A stretch of DNA of 64,000 bases from an uncultured Lachnospiraceae bacterium. GTDB lineage: Bacteria; Bacillota; Clostridia; Lachnospirales; Lachnospiraceae. Below the pieces are notes generated by a model. That model saw only the letters and a program-made list of their open reading frames with translations. It was not told the DNA's origin and did no database searches. Shown here piece after piece: positions 54,876 to 63,702 of this stretch (within the stretch, counting starts at the first letter, position 1; the number at the start of each line of letters is the position of its first letter). Both the position numbers and the translations under genes were made by a program. The DNA lies in NCBI GenBank assembly GCA_947164605.1, contig CAMUXE010000008.1, forward strand, positions 1 through 64,000, in the 5' to 3' direction.

Positions 54876-54907
54876 CTCAAGCATTTTAATTTGGAGGAGA
54901 AAAACAT

Positions 54908-57900
54908 ATGACAAAAATCGAAGTATATTCTATTCTCGGAATAGATGAGGGAAGCGACAGAGAGGCTATTGTAACTGCCTACAGAGAGAAGGTAGTTAAG
55001 GTAAATCCTGAGGATGACCAGGAAGGATTTATGCGCTTAAGAGAAGCTTATGAATTGGCTATCGCTAACCTGGAGAATCAGGAGAAGAAAGCCGGCGATG
55101 GCGATGGAGAAGAGGCAAGTGAGAGCAATGAGTTGGTTGAGGAGAAGAGACTTATTCCACTCAACCTTTATGACGGCTATACATTTGCCGATGATTCGTA
55201 CATAGATGGACTGGTTAAGGAACATATAAAGAAGTTAATTTATATCTACTCAGACTTTGACAGAAGGTTAGATATAAAGGAGTGGGAGGCATGGTTTGCA
55301 GATCCTGTATGCATAGAGCTTGACAGCGTCGATGCTATGAGAGAGGCGACTCTGGTATTCTTTATGTCTTTCTATAGGGTTCAAAAGGAAGTGTTCGAGC
55401 TTCTTGTAAAGAACTTTGATGTTGAAAATTCTATAGGGGAACTGACAGAAAAATTCCCTCCTGATTACTTAAATTTCCTTGTAGATTCAGCTAAAAACAC
55501 GGATTCACTAGACCTCAGAGACTATGTTGAGAGAAGTTCTTTAGAAGGCCCATTAGCTAATGAAATTGAAAATATTGACTTTAAGTCTGAAAAGAATGTC
55601 CTTGAGTGGCCTGAATATTACCTTATAGATGACCTTTATATCCGCTTATCTCAGGAAATGACAGGCAAAATACAGGAGTATATGTACGAGCTTGCAACAT
55701 ACCAGAATCTGCTTAAAGAGGAAGATGAGGACGATGAGGATCCAAAGAAGGCCGAGGAGAAGGCTAAGAATCTTCAGAATTGCCTAGAAAACAAGGAAAA
55801 TATTAAGAATACAATCCTTAATTTCTTGGAGAACAGGTCAAAATTCAGACTTACTTCATCTTATGAAATCGCTTTGATGCTCTTCATACTTGAAGTTTTA
55901 GAAGAGCAGGATAAGGCTTACAAGCTTGCATATGCGGTCCTTGTGGATGAAAAGATAAAATCAAATTACTTTACTAAGGCAGCAGCTATAAAGTCCTTAA
56001 TTCATGGCTTGAAACTTAAGAAGGATAGTGAATCATATGACCAGGCAGAGTATGATTTAGTATATGACAAGTGCCAAAAGGTGCTTGAGGAGCTTGAAGC
56101 AGAGCATCCTGATTATTTCGCAATCAAGAAGGCTCGCATGGTTATGCAGATTTTTGATGAAAACTGGAAGGATGCTGACGAGACTGCAGCAGATATCCTT
56201 CGTATCAACAGCTACGAGTGGGAGGCTGTCTATATCGAGGATATTATATCTAAGAATTTGAGAAGTGGATATCTTGACAAGATTAAGGGCAGCGAGGCAA
56301 ATCTTGATGATATACTTGAGTATGCTTGGTTGAGACTGAGAGAAGATGACTTTGATGAAGCTATTGCCCTCGTTGATGGACTTAATCTTGATGAAAAACA
56401 TCTCTATCCATATTACAACATTTTAGGCAGATGTTATCTGGGAAAGAAAGAGTATGAAAAGGCTGCATCTTGTTTCGAGAAAACAAGTGTCTTGATGGAT
56501 GAAAAGATTGAGCATTTTGAGGAACTTGAAAAGAGGGATTTGGACAGGGTTTCATGTGCATATCTTCCTTTCTATCTCTATGCTATAGCCAAGAGAAATC
56601 TTAAGGAGTACGATGAGGCTCTTACTTGGTTTGACAAGGCTATAGAGAGAACTAAAATTGAAAAGATTGCCGAGGAGTCGCTTAGAAAGAAGGATTGCAA
56701 TACAATTCTTCTTGAAAAGGGTAAACTTCTCTTTGATATGAAGCAGTTTAGAGAGGCTTATGATACATTTACCCCTCTTGTAGATACATACGAACTTGGC
56801 ATGATTGCAAGGGCAAGCAGAATAGAAGCGGCATATGAATTATTTGACACGAATGCTGTTATGGATGATTACTATGCCTTGATTTCTCAATATCCTAACT
56901 TTGCGCTTCCTTACTACATTGTAGGCCGTATGTTTATTGAAATGTCTAACTTTGAAGAGTTAAAGGAAATTGTGAAGAAGGCCAGAGAGGCTGAAATTAC
57001 TAATGATTTGATAGATGTTCTTGAAGCCGCCCTTCTGAGAAATGATGAGAAGTACGACCAGGCTTTGGCAATCTATGACAAGCTCCTTCTTGCCAGCAAG
57101 GATTGGGATGAAAGATATGACCACTTCAGAGATGAGATTTTCTCTGATGCAGCAAGAGCTTACCTGACTTTGAGCAAGAGAGAGGGCGATAGAGAAAAGG
57201 CAAAGCAGTGTATAGAAAATACTCTGTCACGCGATAAGAAGCATTGGCGAATGCTTTGGAATGCCAGTATTTACGGTGAAAAGTATGAAGATGATTCAGA
57301 GGAGACAATAAAGGCTGAGGAAGCCTTCAAAACTCTTATTGAGACCTATCCAAATGCGGCATCTGTTTATTTTGAGTACTCTAAGTACTTGCTTAGAAAG
57401 CATAAGGATACAAGTATCGAAAAAAGATTTGACCTCTTATGTGAGACTCTGAAAGCTGATAATGAACATCTTTATGCCAATTATTATCTGATGAAAATCA
57501 TGATGGATGTATATTCACATGGTTATGAATACTCAAAGAGACCTTACTATGAGAAGGCTATAGAGTATGCTACTAGACAGATTGAGATAGATGATGTAGC
57601 TTATTACTATATCGAGAGAGCTTGGGTTTACTTTGCTGGAGCTGATACAAAGCTTGCACTTGAGGATATCAACAAGGCTATAGAACTTGAAGAGGACAAT
57701 ATATATGCTTATAATTGTAAGGGTGAGATTTGTTTGGATCTTAAGCTTTACGACGAAGCTATAGCTGCCCTTAAAAAAGGTGTGGAGTTATACAAGGAAG
57801 AGACCACTACTTCGCCATTCAAGAATCTTATAAAGGCCTACCTTATGAGTTGGAATGCAAACGGTAAGAGAAAGCCTGAAGTGCTTGATGAGGCTCTAAA

Positions 57901-58930
57901 CCTAGCTAATAGACTGCAGCAGATAGAGGATACAAGAAGAGTTGATGATCTTATCTATGACATAGAGCATAAGAGACAGAACTTTGAATACTGTATCGCT
58001 CACAGGCAGAAAATTTATGAGAGAGACCTTGAAGCATTTAAGAAGGATTCAAGTGTAAAACTTTTGAGTTTTGCCTTCAACTCTTGTGTTAAGGTGGCTG
58101 GGGTTGCGGCTGAGTCAGGTAATGAGGCTCTTGCTAAGAAGTATGAAAAGACTGCTTTAGATATGCTTAATAACCACAAACTTTTACCTAACTTCTTTAA
58201 TAAGGTTAGCTTTATAGACAAGTTAAAGAGCTCAAGAAATTCAAATGATCTCTTCTATATAGGGCGCATGTACAACAATCTAGCAGAGTACTGCTTGTAC
58301 GATTTAAGAGATTATTCAAAGGCAACATATTACTATAATTTCTTCTATGCCATCAAGGATTGGAAGAATAAGAATGTATGCGATGATAATATACACGAAT
58401 TGAGACATTATGCTCTAGCTTTGGCCTATGAGGGCAAAAAGGATGAGTCTGAGCTTATTGCAAATCAGGTTCTGTCTATATGTGAGCATTATGGCACAGG
58501 GCTTACTGATGATGAGAAGAGAATACTTGAGAAGAGCGGCAAGGCTGTACTTCCTGATAATTACTCTACAAGATTTTGTCAGGATCAGATCAATCAGTGG
58601 CCGGAATCTTTGAGAAAGTATGCAAATTATCTTCTTGGCACAACAAGCGAGTCCCTTTCAAGGGTAAATGTCGGAGCATGTCTCGCCCTGACTAACCGCA
58701 TGGATGAGATGAAGCAGGTTTTAGGACCTGCCAGTGAGTGTGTCCCATGTAATTTCTGTAAGTGCCATACTTGTTTTGATATCTTACTTGTATATGCTGA
58801 TATGGCAATGATTGCCGGAGATTTCAGAAAAGCGCTTGGCTTCTATGAGACATGCTATGATATAGCACCGGATGATCCAGAGATGATCATGGCTATAAGA
58901 TATATTAAGAAAAAACTTGGAGAAAAATAA
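54908..58930 (+). CDS. Giant J-like/TPR protein without HPD motif
   Basis: A 1340-residue cytoplasmic protein. Residues 3-55 look like a J-domain (EVYSILGIDEGSDREAIVTA, then a helix with FMRLREAYELA), but the HPD tripeptide that stimulates Hsp70 is NPE (33-35). A Glu-rich spacer follows. From about 330 to the end the chain is made of helical TPR-like pairs (PYYNILGRCYLGKKEYEKAA; IYAYNCKGEICLDLKLYDEA; DFRKALGFYETCYDIAP). Near the end CVPCNFCKCHTC is a four-to-five cysteine cluster, maybe metal-binding. GGAGG precedes the ATG. The stop overlaps the Hsp70 start by one base, so a physical partnership is very likely. Confidence 0.88.
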   Translation: MTKIEVYSILGIDEGSDREAIVTAYREKVVKVNPEDDQEGFMRLREAYELAIANLENQEKKAGDGDGEEASESNELVEEKRLIPLNLYDGYTFADDSYIDGLVKEHIKKLIYIYSDFDRRLDIKEWEAWFADPVCIELDSVDAMREATLVFFMSFYRVQKEVFELLVKNFDVENSIGELTEKFPPDYLNFLVDSAKNTDSLDLRDYVERSSLEGPLANEIENIDFKSEKNVLEWPEYYLIDDLYIRLSQEMTGKIQEYMYELATYQNLLKEEDEDDEDPKKAEEKAKNLQNCLENKENIKNTILNFLENRSKFRLTSSYEIALMLFILEVLEEQDKAYKLAYAVLVDEKIKSNYFTKAAAIKSLIHGLKLKKDSESYDQAEYDLVYDKCQKVLEELEAEHPDYFAIKKARMVMQIFDENWKDADETAADILRINSYEWEAVYIEDIISKNLRSGYLDKIKGSEANLDDILEYAWLRLREDDFDEAIALVDGLNLDEKHLYPYYNILGRCYLGKKEYEKAASCFEKTSVLMDEKIEHFEELEKRDLDRVSCAYLPFYLYAIAKRNLKEYDEALTWFDKAIERTKIEKIAEESLRKKDCNTILLEKGKLLFDMKQFREAYDTFTPLVDTYELGMIARASRIEAAYELFDTNAVMDDYYALISQYPNFALPYYIVGRMFIEMSNFEELKEIVKKAREAEITNDLIDVLEAALLRNDEKYDQALAIYDKLLLASKDWDERYDHFRDEIFSDAARAYLTLSKREGDREKAKQCIENTLSRDKKHWRMLWNASIYGEKYEDDSEETIKAEEAFKTLIETYPNAASVYFEYSKYLLRKHKDTSIEKRFDLLCETLKADNEHLYANYYLMKIMMDVYSHGYEYSKRPYYEKAIEYATRQIEIDDVAYYYIERAWVYFAGADTKLALEDINKAIELEEDNIYAYNCKGEICLDLKLYDEAIAALKKGVELYKEETTTSPFKNLIKAYLMSWNANGKRKPEVLDEALNLANRLQQIEDTRRVDDLIYDIEHKRQNFEYCIAHRQKIYERDLEAFKKDSSVKLLSFAFNSCVKVAGVAAESGNEALAKKYEKTALDMLNNHKLLPNFFNKVSFIDKLKSSRNSNDLFYIGRMYNNLAEYCLYDLRDYSKATYYYNFFYAIKDWKNKNVCDDNIHELRHYALALAYEGKKDESELIANQVLSICEHYGTGLTDDEKRILEKSGKAVLPDNYSTRFCQDQINQWPESLRKYANYLLGTTSESLSRVNVGACLALTNRMDEMKQVLGPASECVPCNFCKCHTCFDILLVYADMAMIAGDFRKALGFYETCYDIAPDDPEMIMAIRYIKKKLGEK

Positions 58931-60621
58931 TGATAGTTGGAATTGATTTAGGTACAACCAACAGCTTGGTTGCCTACTATACTGATGAAGGTCCTAAGAT
59001 AATACCTAATCGTTTAGGCTCACACATTACACCTTCTGTAGTCAGTATTGATGATAATAATATATATGTGGGTGATACTGCTAAGGAGCGAGCTCGCCTG
59101 CATCCTGAGCAGAGCGCTGAGGTCTTTAAGAGAGATATGGGTAGCAAAAGGGTCTTCAAGCTGGGTTCCAAGGAATTCAGCGCCCAAGAGCTGTCTAGCT
59201 TTGTTTTGAGATCTCTCAAGGAAGATGCTGAAGCTTTTCTGGGGCAGCCAGTTGAAGAGGCTGTAATCAGTGTTCCTGCTTACTTTAATGATATGCGCCG
59301 TAAGGCCACAAAGAGAGCCGGAGAGCTTGCTGGACTTAAAGTTGAGCGTATCATTAATGAACCCACAGCAGCAGCTATTGCCTATGGACTATATGATGGC
59401 AAGAAAAGTTCAAAAAACTTAGTATTTGACCTAGGAGGCGGTACTCTTGATGTGTCAATTCTTGATTACTTCTCGCCAATACTTGAAGTTAGGGCAGTCG
59501 CCGGAGACAATTTCCTTGGAGGCGAGGATTTTACTAAGGTTGTTGAGGATCTTTTCTTTGGAAGCAATCCTATCTTAGATAGGGAGAAGCTTTCTATGAA
59601 AGACCTTGCTATGGTCAGAAAGGCAGCTGAGCTTACAAAACAGGGAGTATCAAAAGACGGCTCATCAGTCATGAGAGTTGTTATAGATGGCAAGGAGTAT
59701 ACTTATAAGCTGACTTATGAGAATTATGAAAATGCCTTAAAACCGCTCTATGACAGGATTAGAATCCCAGTGAGAAGAGCTCTGACAGATGCAAAGCTCA
59801 AGCTCTCTGATATAGACAAGGTAGTGCTTGTAGGCGGCGCTACCAAGTATGTGGGAGTCAGAAGCTTTGTCGGTAAGATATTCCACACTTTCCCAAGTAC
59901 CGATTGCAATCCTGATGAGGCTATAGCTCTAGGAGCAGCCATCGAGGCTGCTATGAAGGACAGAGCCTTTGCTGTTAAGGAGGTTATCCTTACAGATGTG
60001 TGTCCTTTCACTATGGGAACAGAAGTCTGTGTGGACAGAGGTGATGGAATCAAGGAAAATGGACACTACAGTCCTATAATCGAGAGAAATACCATTATTC
60101 CAGCATCGAGAACTAAAACTTTTTACACTTCATATGACAATCAGACTAAGATTAATGTCAATATATTGCAGGGAGAGAGCAGATTTGCCGAGAATAACCT
60201 TGAAATTGGTGAGCTTGAGATAGAGGTTCCAAAAAACAAGGAGGGCATGGAGTCTGTCGATGTTACATACACCTACGACATCAACTCTATCCTTGAGGTT
60301 GAAGTTAAGGTTAACTCTACAGGACGTCAGTACAAGAAGATTATCAAGGGTCAGTACACTGATATGACTGATGAGGAGATTGAGGCTAGGTTTAAGGAAT
60401 TGTCTTACTTAAAGATTGCCCCAAGGGACCAGGAGGAGAACAAGCTTGTTCTCTTAAGATCTGAGAGACTTTACGAGGAGTTGCTTGGCAATGACAGGGA
60501 TTATCTTGAGAGTGAGATTGTTAAATTCGAGTATGCCCTTATGGGACAGGATAAGAGGCAGATTGAGCTCTTGAGAAAGAGACTGACTGCCGTTATGGAT
60601 GAGATTGAGGCTGGATTCTAA
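58930..60621 (+). CDS. HscC-like Hsp70 chaperone
   Basis: A 563-residue Hsp70. The ATPase domain (1-365) has IDLGTTNSLVAYY, INEPTAAAIAYGL, LVFDLGGGTLDVSILD and VVLVGGATKYVGVR. The substrate-binding beta domain (about 370-480) has IIERNTIIPASRTKTFYTSY and VNILQGESRFAENN. A shortened helical lid follows. Shorter than DnaK (600-640 residues) and closest in style to HscC, a specialised Hsp70. It is translationally coupled to the J-like/TPR gene. No GrpE gene is seen here. It is probably dedicated to clients chosen by that protein. Confidence 0.92.
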   Translation: MIVGIDLGTTNSLVAYYTDEGPKIIPNRLGSHITPSVVSIDDNNIYVGDTAKERARLHPEQSAEVFKRDMGSKRVFKLGSKEFSAQELSSFVLRSLKEDAEAFLGQPVEEAVISVPAYFNDMRRKATKRAGELAGLKVERIINEPTAAAIAYGLYDGKKSSKNLVFDLGGGTLDVSILDYFSPILEVRAVAGDNFLGGEDFTKVVEDLFFGSNPILDREKLSMKDLAMVRKAAELTKQGVSKDGSSVMRVVIDGKEYTYKLTYENYENALKPLYDRIRIPVRRALTDAKLKLSDIDKVVLVGGATKYVGVRSFVGKIFHTFPSTDCNPDEAIALGAAIEAAMKDRAFAVKEVILTDVCPFTMGTEVCVDRGDGIKENGHYSPIIERNTIIPASRTKTFYTSYDNQTKINVNILQGESRFAENNLEIGELEIEVPKNKEGMESVDVTYTYDINSILEVEVKVNSTGRQYKKIIKGQYTDMTDEEIEARFKELSYLKIAPRDQEENKLVLLRSERLYEELLGNDRDYLESEIVKFEYALMGQDKRQIELLRKRLTAVMDEIEAGF

Positions 60622-60670
60622 ATAGAGGAATCTAAATATAAGATTCTATATACAGGATTAAGGAGTTAAG

Positions 60671-61015
60671 ATGGCTAAAAAGATTTTATACTGCATAGGC
60701 GCTTGCAGGCTCACAGAAGATGAGGATAAGGGACTAGGTAAGGTTACAAGGACTCTTTTGGAGTTTAAAAAACATGACAATATTGAGGTTGATGTGTGCT
60801 TTTTTCCAGATGATTTAGATCAGTGGAGAAAGGTGGACATGAAGGCAAGCAACGAGCTTTTCAATCTTATAGCCCAGGAGGATGGCCTAAATGTTTTAAG
60901 AAGCACCGCAAACCTTGATCCTGATGCATATGACGCTTATTACGGTGACGCATCACCTCTGGTTCTTAAGATGACTGAAAAGAAGAAGCCTGCAATGCTG
61001 GCTTCAAGGGATTAG
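60671..61015 (+). CDS. Hypothetical protein downstream of the Hsp70 gene
   Basis: A 114-residue soluble protein of no family I recognise. It opens AKKILYCIGACRLTEDEDKG, contains FFPDDLDQWRKVDMKASNEL, and ends with DAYYGDASPLVLKMTEKKKP followed by AMLASRD. The sequence looks well folded, with two N-terminal cysteines. AAGGAG precedes the ATG. Only 49 nt separate it from the Hsp70 gene, so it probably belongs to the same operon and may be a client or co-factor. Confidence 0.75.
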   Translation: MAKKILYCIGACRLTEDEDKGLGKVTRTLLEFKKHDNIEVDVCFFPDDLDQWRKVDMKASNELFNLIAQEDGLNVLRSTANLDPDAYDAYYGDASPLVLKMTEKKKPAMLASRD

Positions 61016-61119
61016 AGCCAGACAATTTTATGATTAGCTGCTGCACACTCGTGACCTAACTTGCGTGAGGCTTTGCTAATGCTATGCTGATTTTTTGTTA
61101 ATGTTTTGCAGGAGGTAAT

Positions 61120-61704
61120 ATGCAGGATAGATTAGAAAATTTTAAAAGAACAGTTAGAGCAAACAGGTCATATAGAAGATTTTTTGAGGATGTGAGAGTA
61201 TCCGATGAAACTCTGACTGACCTGCTTGAATTGGCGAGAACCACAGCGAGTGGGCAAAACAACCAGGTGACTAGGTTTGCTTTGGTTAGTGAGCCTGACA
61301 GATGCCAAGATCTTTTTAAGCTCCTCAGATGGGCCGGAGCACTTAAGGATTGGGATGGCCCAGAAGCAGGCGAGAGGCCAAGTGCCTATATAGTTCTAGT
61401 CAGCCCTAAGAAGGTAAATGCTGCATGGGATGAGGGAATCATAGCTCAGACAATTCTACTTGGCGCCTCAGAAATCGGACTTGGCGGTTGTATGCTTGGC
61501 AGTATTGACAGACTTGAGATATGCAATACATTAAAGCTTGACCCAGAGACTCAGTGGCCAAAGCTTGTAATTGCCTTGGGAAAGCCTAAGGAAGAAGTAG
61601 TTATAGAGGATGTCAGACAAGATCAAAATCTAAAGTACTATAGAGATGAGAAGCAGGTTCACCATGTGCCCAAGATAGTGCTTGAGGATTTGATTATTAG
61701 ATAG
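61120..61704 (+). CDS. Nitroreductase family protein
   Basis: A 194-residue FMN oxidoreductase. RANRSYRRFFEDVRVSDETL is the flavin phosphate site, LARTTASGQNNQVTRFALV the second contact, and GASEIGLGGCMLGSIDRLE the conserved helix. It is a different subfamily from the nitroreductase at 41.6 kb (longer, with WAGALKDWDGPEAGERPSAY). Substrate unknown. TGCAGGAGG precedes the ATG. Confidence 0.92.
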   Translation: MQDRLENFKRTVRANRSYRRFFEDVRVSDETLTDLLELARTTASGQNNQVTRFALVSEPDRCQDLFKLLRWAGALKDWDGPEAGERPSAYIVLVSPKKVNAAWDEGIIAQTILLGASEIGLGGCMLGSIDRLEICNTLKLDPETQWPKLVIALGKPKEEVVIEDVRQDQNLKYYRDEKQVHHVPKIVLEDLIIR

Positions 61705-61717
61705 GGGGACAGTTAAA

Positions 61718-61955
61718 TTGAGATATCAAAATGAGGCTACAAAATTTATGAGGAAAAGATTATCAAAGATTGCCCAATGATATCAATGATCTTGAAGTGG
61801 GTAAGGCCTATCTATTGTCTGATAAAAAATTTGGATGGTGTATCTTACCTTTGTGGATCCAGTAATTAAAGATGGAAAAGTAGTTATAAGTCTAGCTGGA
61901 GTAAAATATTTCATTCAAATCCTCCTTGTTCAAAAATGGACAGGGAGGACTTTTT
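61718..61955 (+). pseudogene. Gene remnant ending in a terminator
   Basis: Scattered protein-like pieces occur in two frames: DINDLEVGKAYLLSDKKFGW, then FVDPVIKDGKVVISLAGVKY after a shift. No intact frame joins them. The parent family is not recognised. A hairpin (TCCTCCTTGT with ACAGGGAGGA, then five T, 61916-61955) closes the relic. Together they fill most of the 61705-62110 gap. Confidence 0.45.
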
Positions 61956-62110
61956 AAAATTCACTTAAAATTTTTTAAATTAAAAAACAAGAATAACATT
62001 TCATTTTTGAATTATGCGTGTTATAATAAGTCTAACTGTGCAGGGGTATATCTCTGTGGACAGAATAACACTATAATGCCGGCATGTCCGGTGAATTTAT
62101 GGAGGGTAAC

Positions 62111-63208
62111 ATGGATTTAAATTTAAGACCATCAAAAGACTGCATGTTTGACGCAGTTTCTTTAGGAGAGGTAATGCTTCGTCTTGATCCGGGCGAAGGT
62201 AGAATTCGTACAGCAAGATCATTCAGAGCTTGGGAAGGCGGCGGAGAGTATAACGTAATCAGAGGTCTTCGTAAGTGCTTCGGTATGAAAACAGCTGTTC
62301 TTACAGCTCTTGCTGATAATGAAGTAGGTCGTCTTGTAGAGGATTTCATGATGCAGGGTGGCGTTGATACTTCTCTTGTAAAGTGGATGGACACAGACGG
62401 TATTGGCCGTATTTGCAGAAACGGTCTCAACTTCACAGAGCGTGGATTTGGTATCCGTGGTGCTAAGGGTTGCTCAGATAGAGCTAATACAGCTATTTCT
62501 AAGGCTACTCCAGCTGATTTTGATTTTGATTACATCTTCGGTGAGCTTGGTGTTAGATGGCTCCACACAGGTGGTATCTATGCAGCTCTTTCAGAGCAGG
62601 CTTCAGAGACAGTAATCGCTGCTATTAAGACAGCTAAGAAGTATGGCACAATCGTATCTTACGATCTTAACTACCGTCCTTCAATGTGGTCAGCAATCGG
62701 TGGCCAGGCTAAGGCTCAGGAAGTTAACAAGGAAATCGCTAAGTATGTTGATGTTATGATCGGTAACGAGGAAGACTTCACAGCTTGCCTTGGTTTCGAA
62801 ATCGAAGGTAACGACGCTGATCTTAAGACTCTTAACCTTGATGGTTACAAGAAGATGATCAACACAGCAGCTGCTACATATCCTAACTTCAAGGCTGTTG
62901 CTACAACACTTCGTCAGGTTAAGACAGCTACAGTTAACGATTGGTCAGCTATTTGCTGGGCTGATGGCGAAATCTTCAAGGCTGCTGATTACAAGGGCCT
63001 TGAGATTATGGACCGTGTAGGCGGTGGTGATTCATTCGCTTCAGGTCTTATCTATGGTCTTATGACAACAGGCGACGCTGAGAAGGCTGTTAACTACGGT
63101 GCAGCTCACGGTGCTCTTGCTATGACAACTCCTGGTGATACTTCTATGGCAAATGTTAAGGAAGTTGAAGGAATCATGGGTGGCGCTGGCGCTCGTGTTC
63201 AGAGATAA
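62111..63208 (+). CDS. kdgK: 2-keto-3-deoxygluconate kinase
   Basis: A 365-residue PfkB-family sugar kinase. It phosphorylates 2-keto-3-deoxygluconate to the 6-phosphate, the step before KDPG aldolase in pectin and uronate use. The N-terminal FDAVSLGEVMLRLDPGEGRI and the C-terminal RVGGGDSFASGLIYGLM (catalytic Asp and anion hole) are typical. SYDLNYRPSMWS is the KDG-kinase-type block. The start is ATG 62111, behind GGAGGG. An ATG 27 nt upstream is in frame but overlaps that site. Codon use is highly biased, so it is a strongly expressed gene. It fits with the pectin esterase at the other end of the window. Confidence 0.93.
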   Translation: MDLNLRPSKDCMFDAVSLGEVMLRLDPGEGRIRTARSFRAWEGGGEYNVIRGLRKCFGMKTAVLTALADNEVGRLVEDFMMQGGVDTSLVKWMDTDGIGRICRNGLNFTERGFGIRGAKGCSDRANTAISKATPADFDFDYIFGELGVRWLHTGGIYAALSEQASETVIAAIKTAKKYGTIVSYDLNYRPSMWSAIGGQAKAQEVNKEIAKYVDVMIGNEEDFTACLGFEIEGNDADLKTLNLDGYKKMINTAAATYPNFKAVATTLRQVKTATVNDWSAICWADGEIFKAADYKGLEIMDRVGGGDSFASGLIYGLMTTGDAEKAVNYGAAHGALAMTTPGDTSMANVKEVEGIMGGAGARVQR

Positions 63209-63252
63209 TTTCTGACAAGAATTTAATCTACTCCTGATTGGGTAGAAAAACA

Positions 63253-63307
63253 TAAACCGATAGCTATAATTGGGCTCTTGCTTGATTGTGGCTATCGGTT
63301 TTTTTGC
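63253..63307 (+). terminator. Terminator after kdgK
   Basis: AAACCGATAGC pairs with GCTATCGGTTT around a 26-nt loop and is followed by six T. Confidence 0.82.
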
Positions 63308-63370
63308 TTTAGATCGATGGTGTGCAAGATTGTGGCTATCTGTTTTTAGCTTTAAATCGATGGCGCGCAA
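63284..63370 (+). repeat. Direct duplication of the kdgK terminator's 3' half
   Basis: GATTGTGGCTATC through ATCGATGGTGTGCAA (44 nt) is repeated at once with a few changes. The second copy keeps the T-tract but has lost the partner arm. Confidence 0.85.
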
Positions 63371-63467
63371 ATTAGTCTGGTATAGACCTGTGGACTTATA
63401 ATTGAAGTCACACATACAAATGAAGGCCAATATAATAATTAGTCCAGCATACAATTAGACTGGCAAC

Positions 63468-63496
63468 TTTACAAATATTTTTAAAGATGGTATCAT
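63468..63496 (+). promoter_or_regulatory. Promoter of the queD leader
   Basis: TTTACA and TATCAT are separated by 17 bp. The transcript would begin near 63503, just before the preQ1 aptamer. Confidence 0.7.
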
Positions 63497-63516
63497 ATTC
63501 AAATTGAATTAAATAT

Positions 63517-63557
63517 GACAGTTCGCTGGTACCATCCTGTCACAAAACAAAACTAGG
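63517..63557 (+). ncRNA. preQ1-I riboswitch
   Basis: GACAG and CTGTC form stem P1 around the loop TTCGCTGGTACCAT. The A-rich tail ACAAAACAAAACTAG can pair its ACTAG with CTGGT of the loop, giving the H-type pseudoknot of class I preQ1 sensors. It precedes queD. The element senses prequeuosine1 and turns the gene off. Confidence 0.85.
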
Positions 63558-63576
63558 GCTTTAGCTAATCAATTTG

Positions 63577-63637
63577 GTTGGCTTATTTATGTGTCTTATT
63601 TAGATGCTTTATCTAGTTGGCTTATTTATGTGCCTTA
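63577..63637 (+). repeat. 22-bp direct repeat in the queD leader
   Basis: GTTGGCTTATTTATGTG[T/C]CTTA occurs twice with a 39-bp period between the preQ1 aptamer and the terminator. Confidence 0.85.
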
Positions 63638-63654
63638 TAATTATGTTTACGATA

Positions 63655-63684
63655 GTGTGCCGGTTTTCTGGCACACTTTTTTTA
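63655..63684 (+). terminator. Terminator in the queD leader
   Basis: AGTGTGCC pairs with GGCACACT and is followed by seven T. It lies about 100 nt after the preQ1 aptamer and 19 nt before the queD start codon, so it is likely the expression platform. Confidence 0.85.
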
Positions 63685-63702
63685 TATATAGAGGAGTTCT
63701 TA

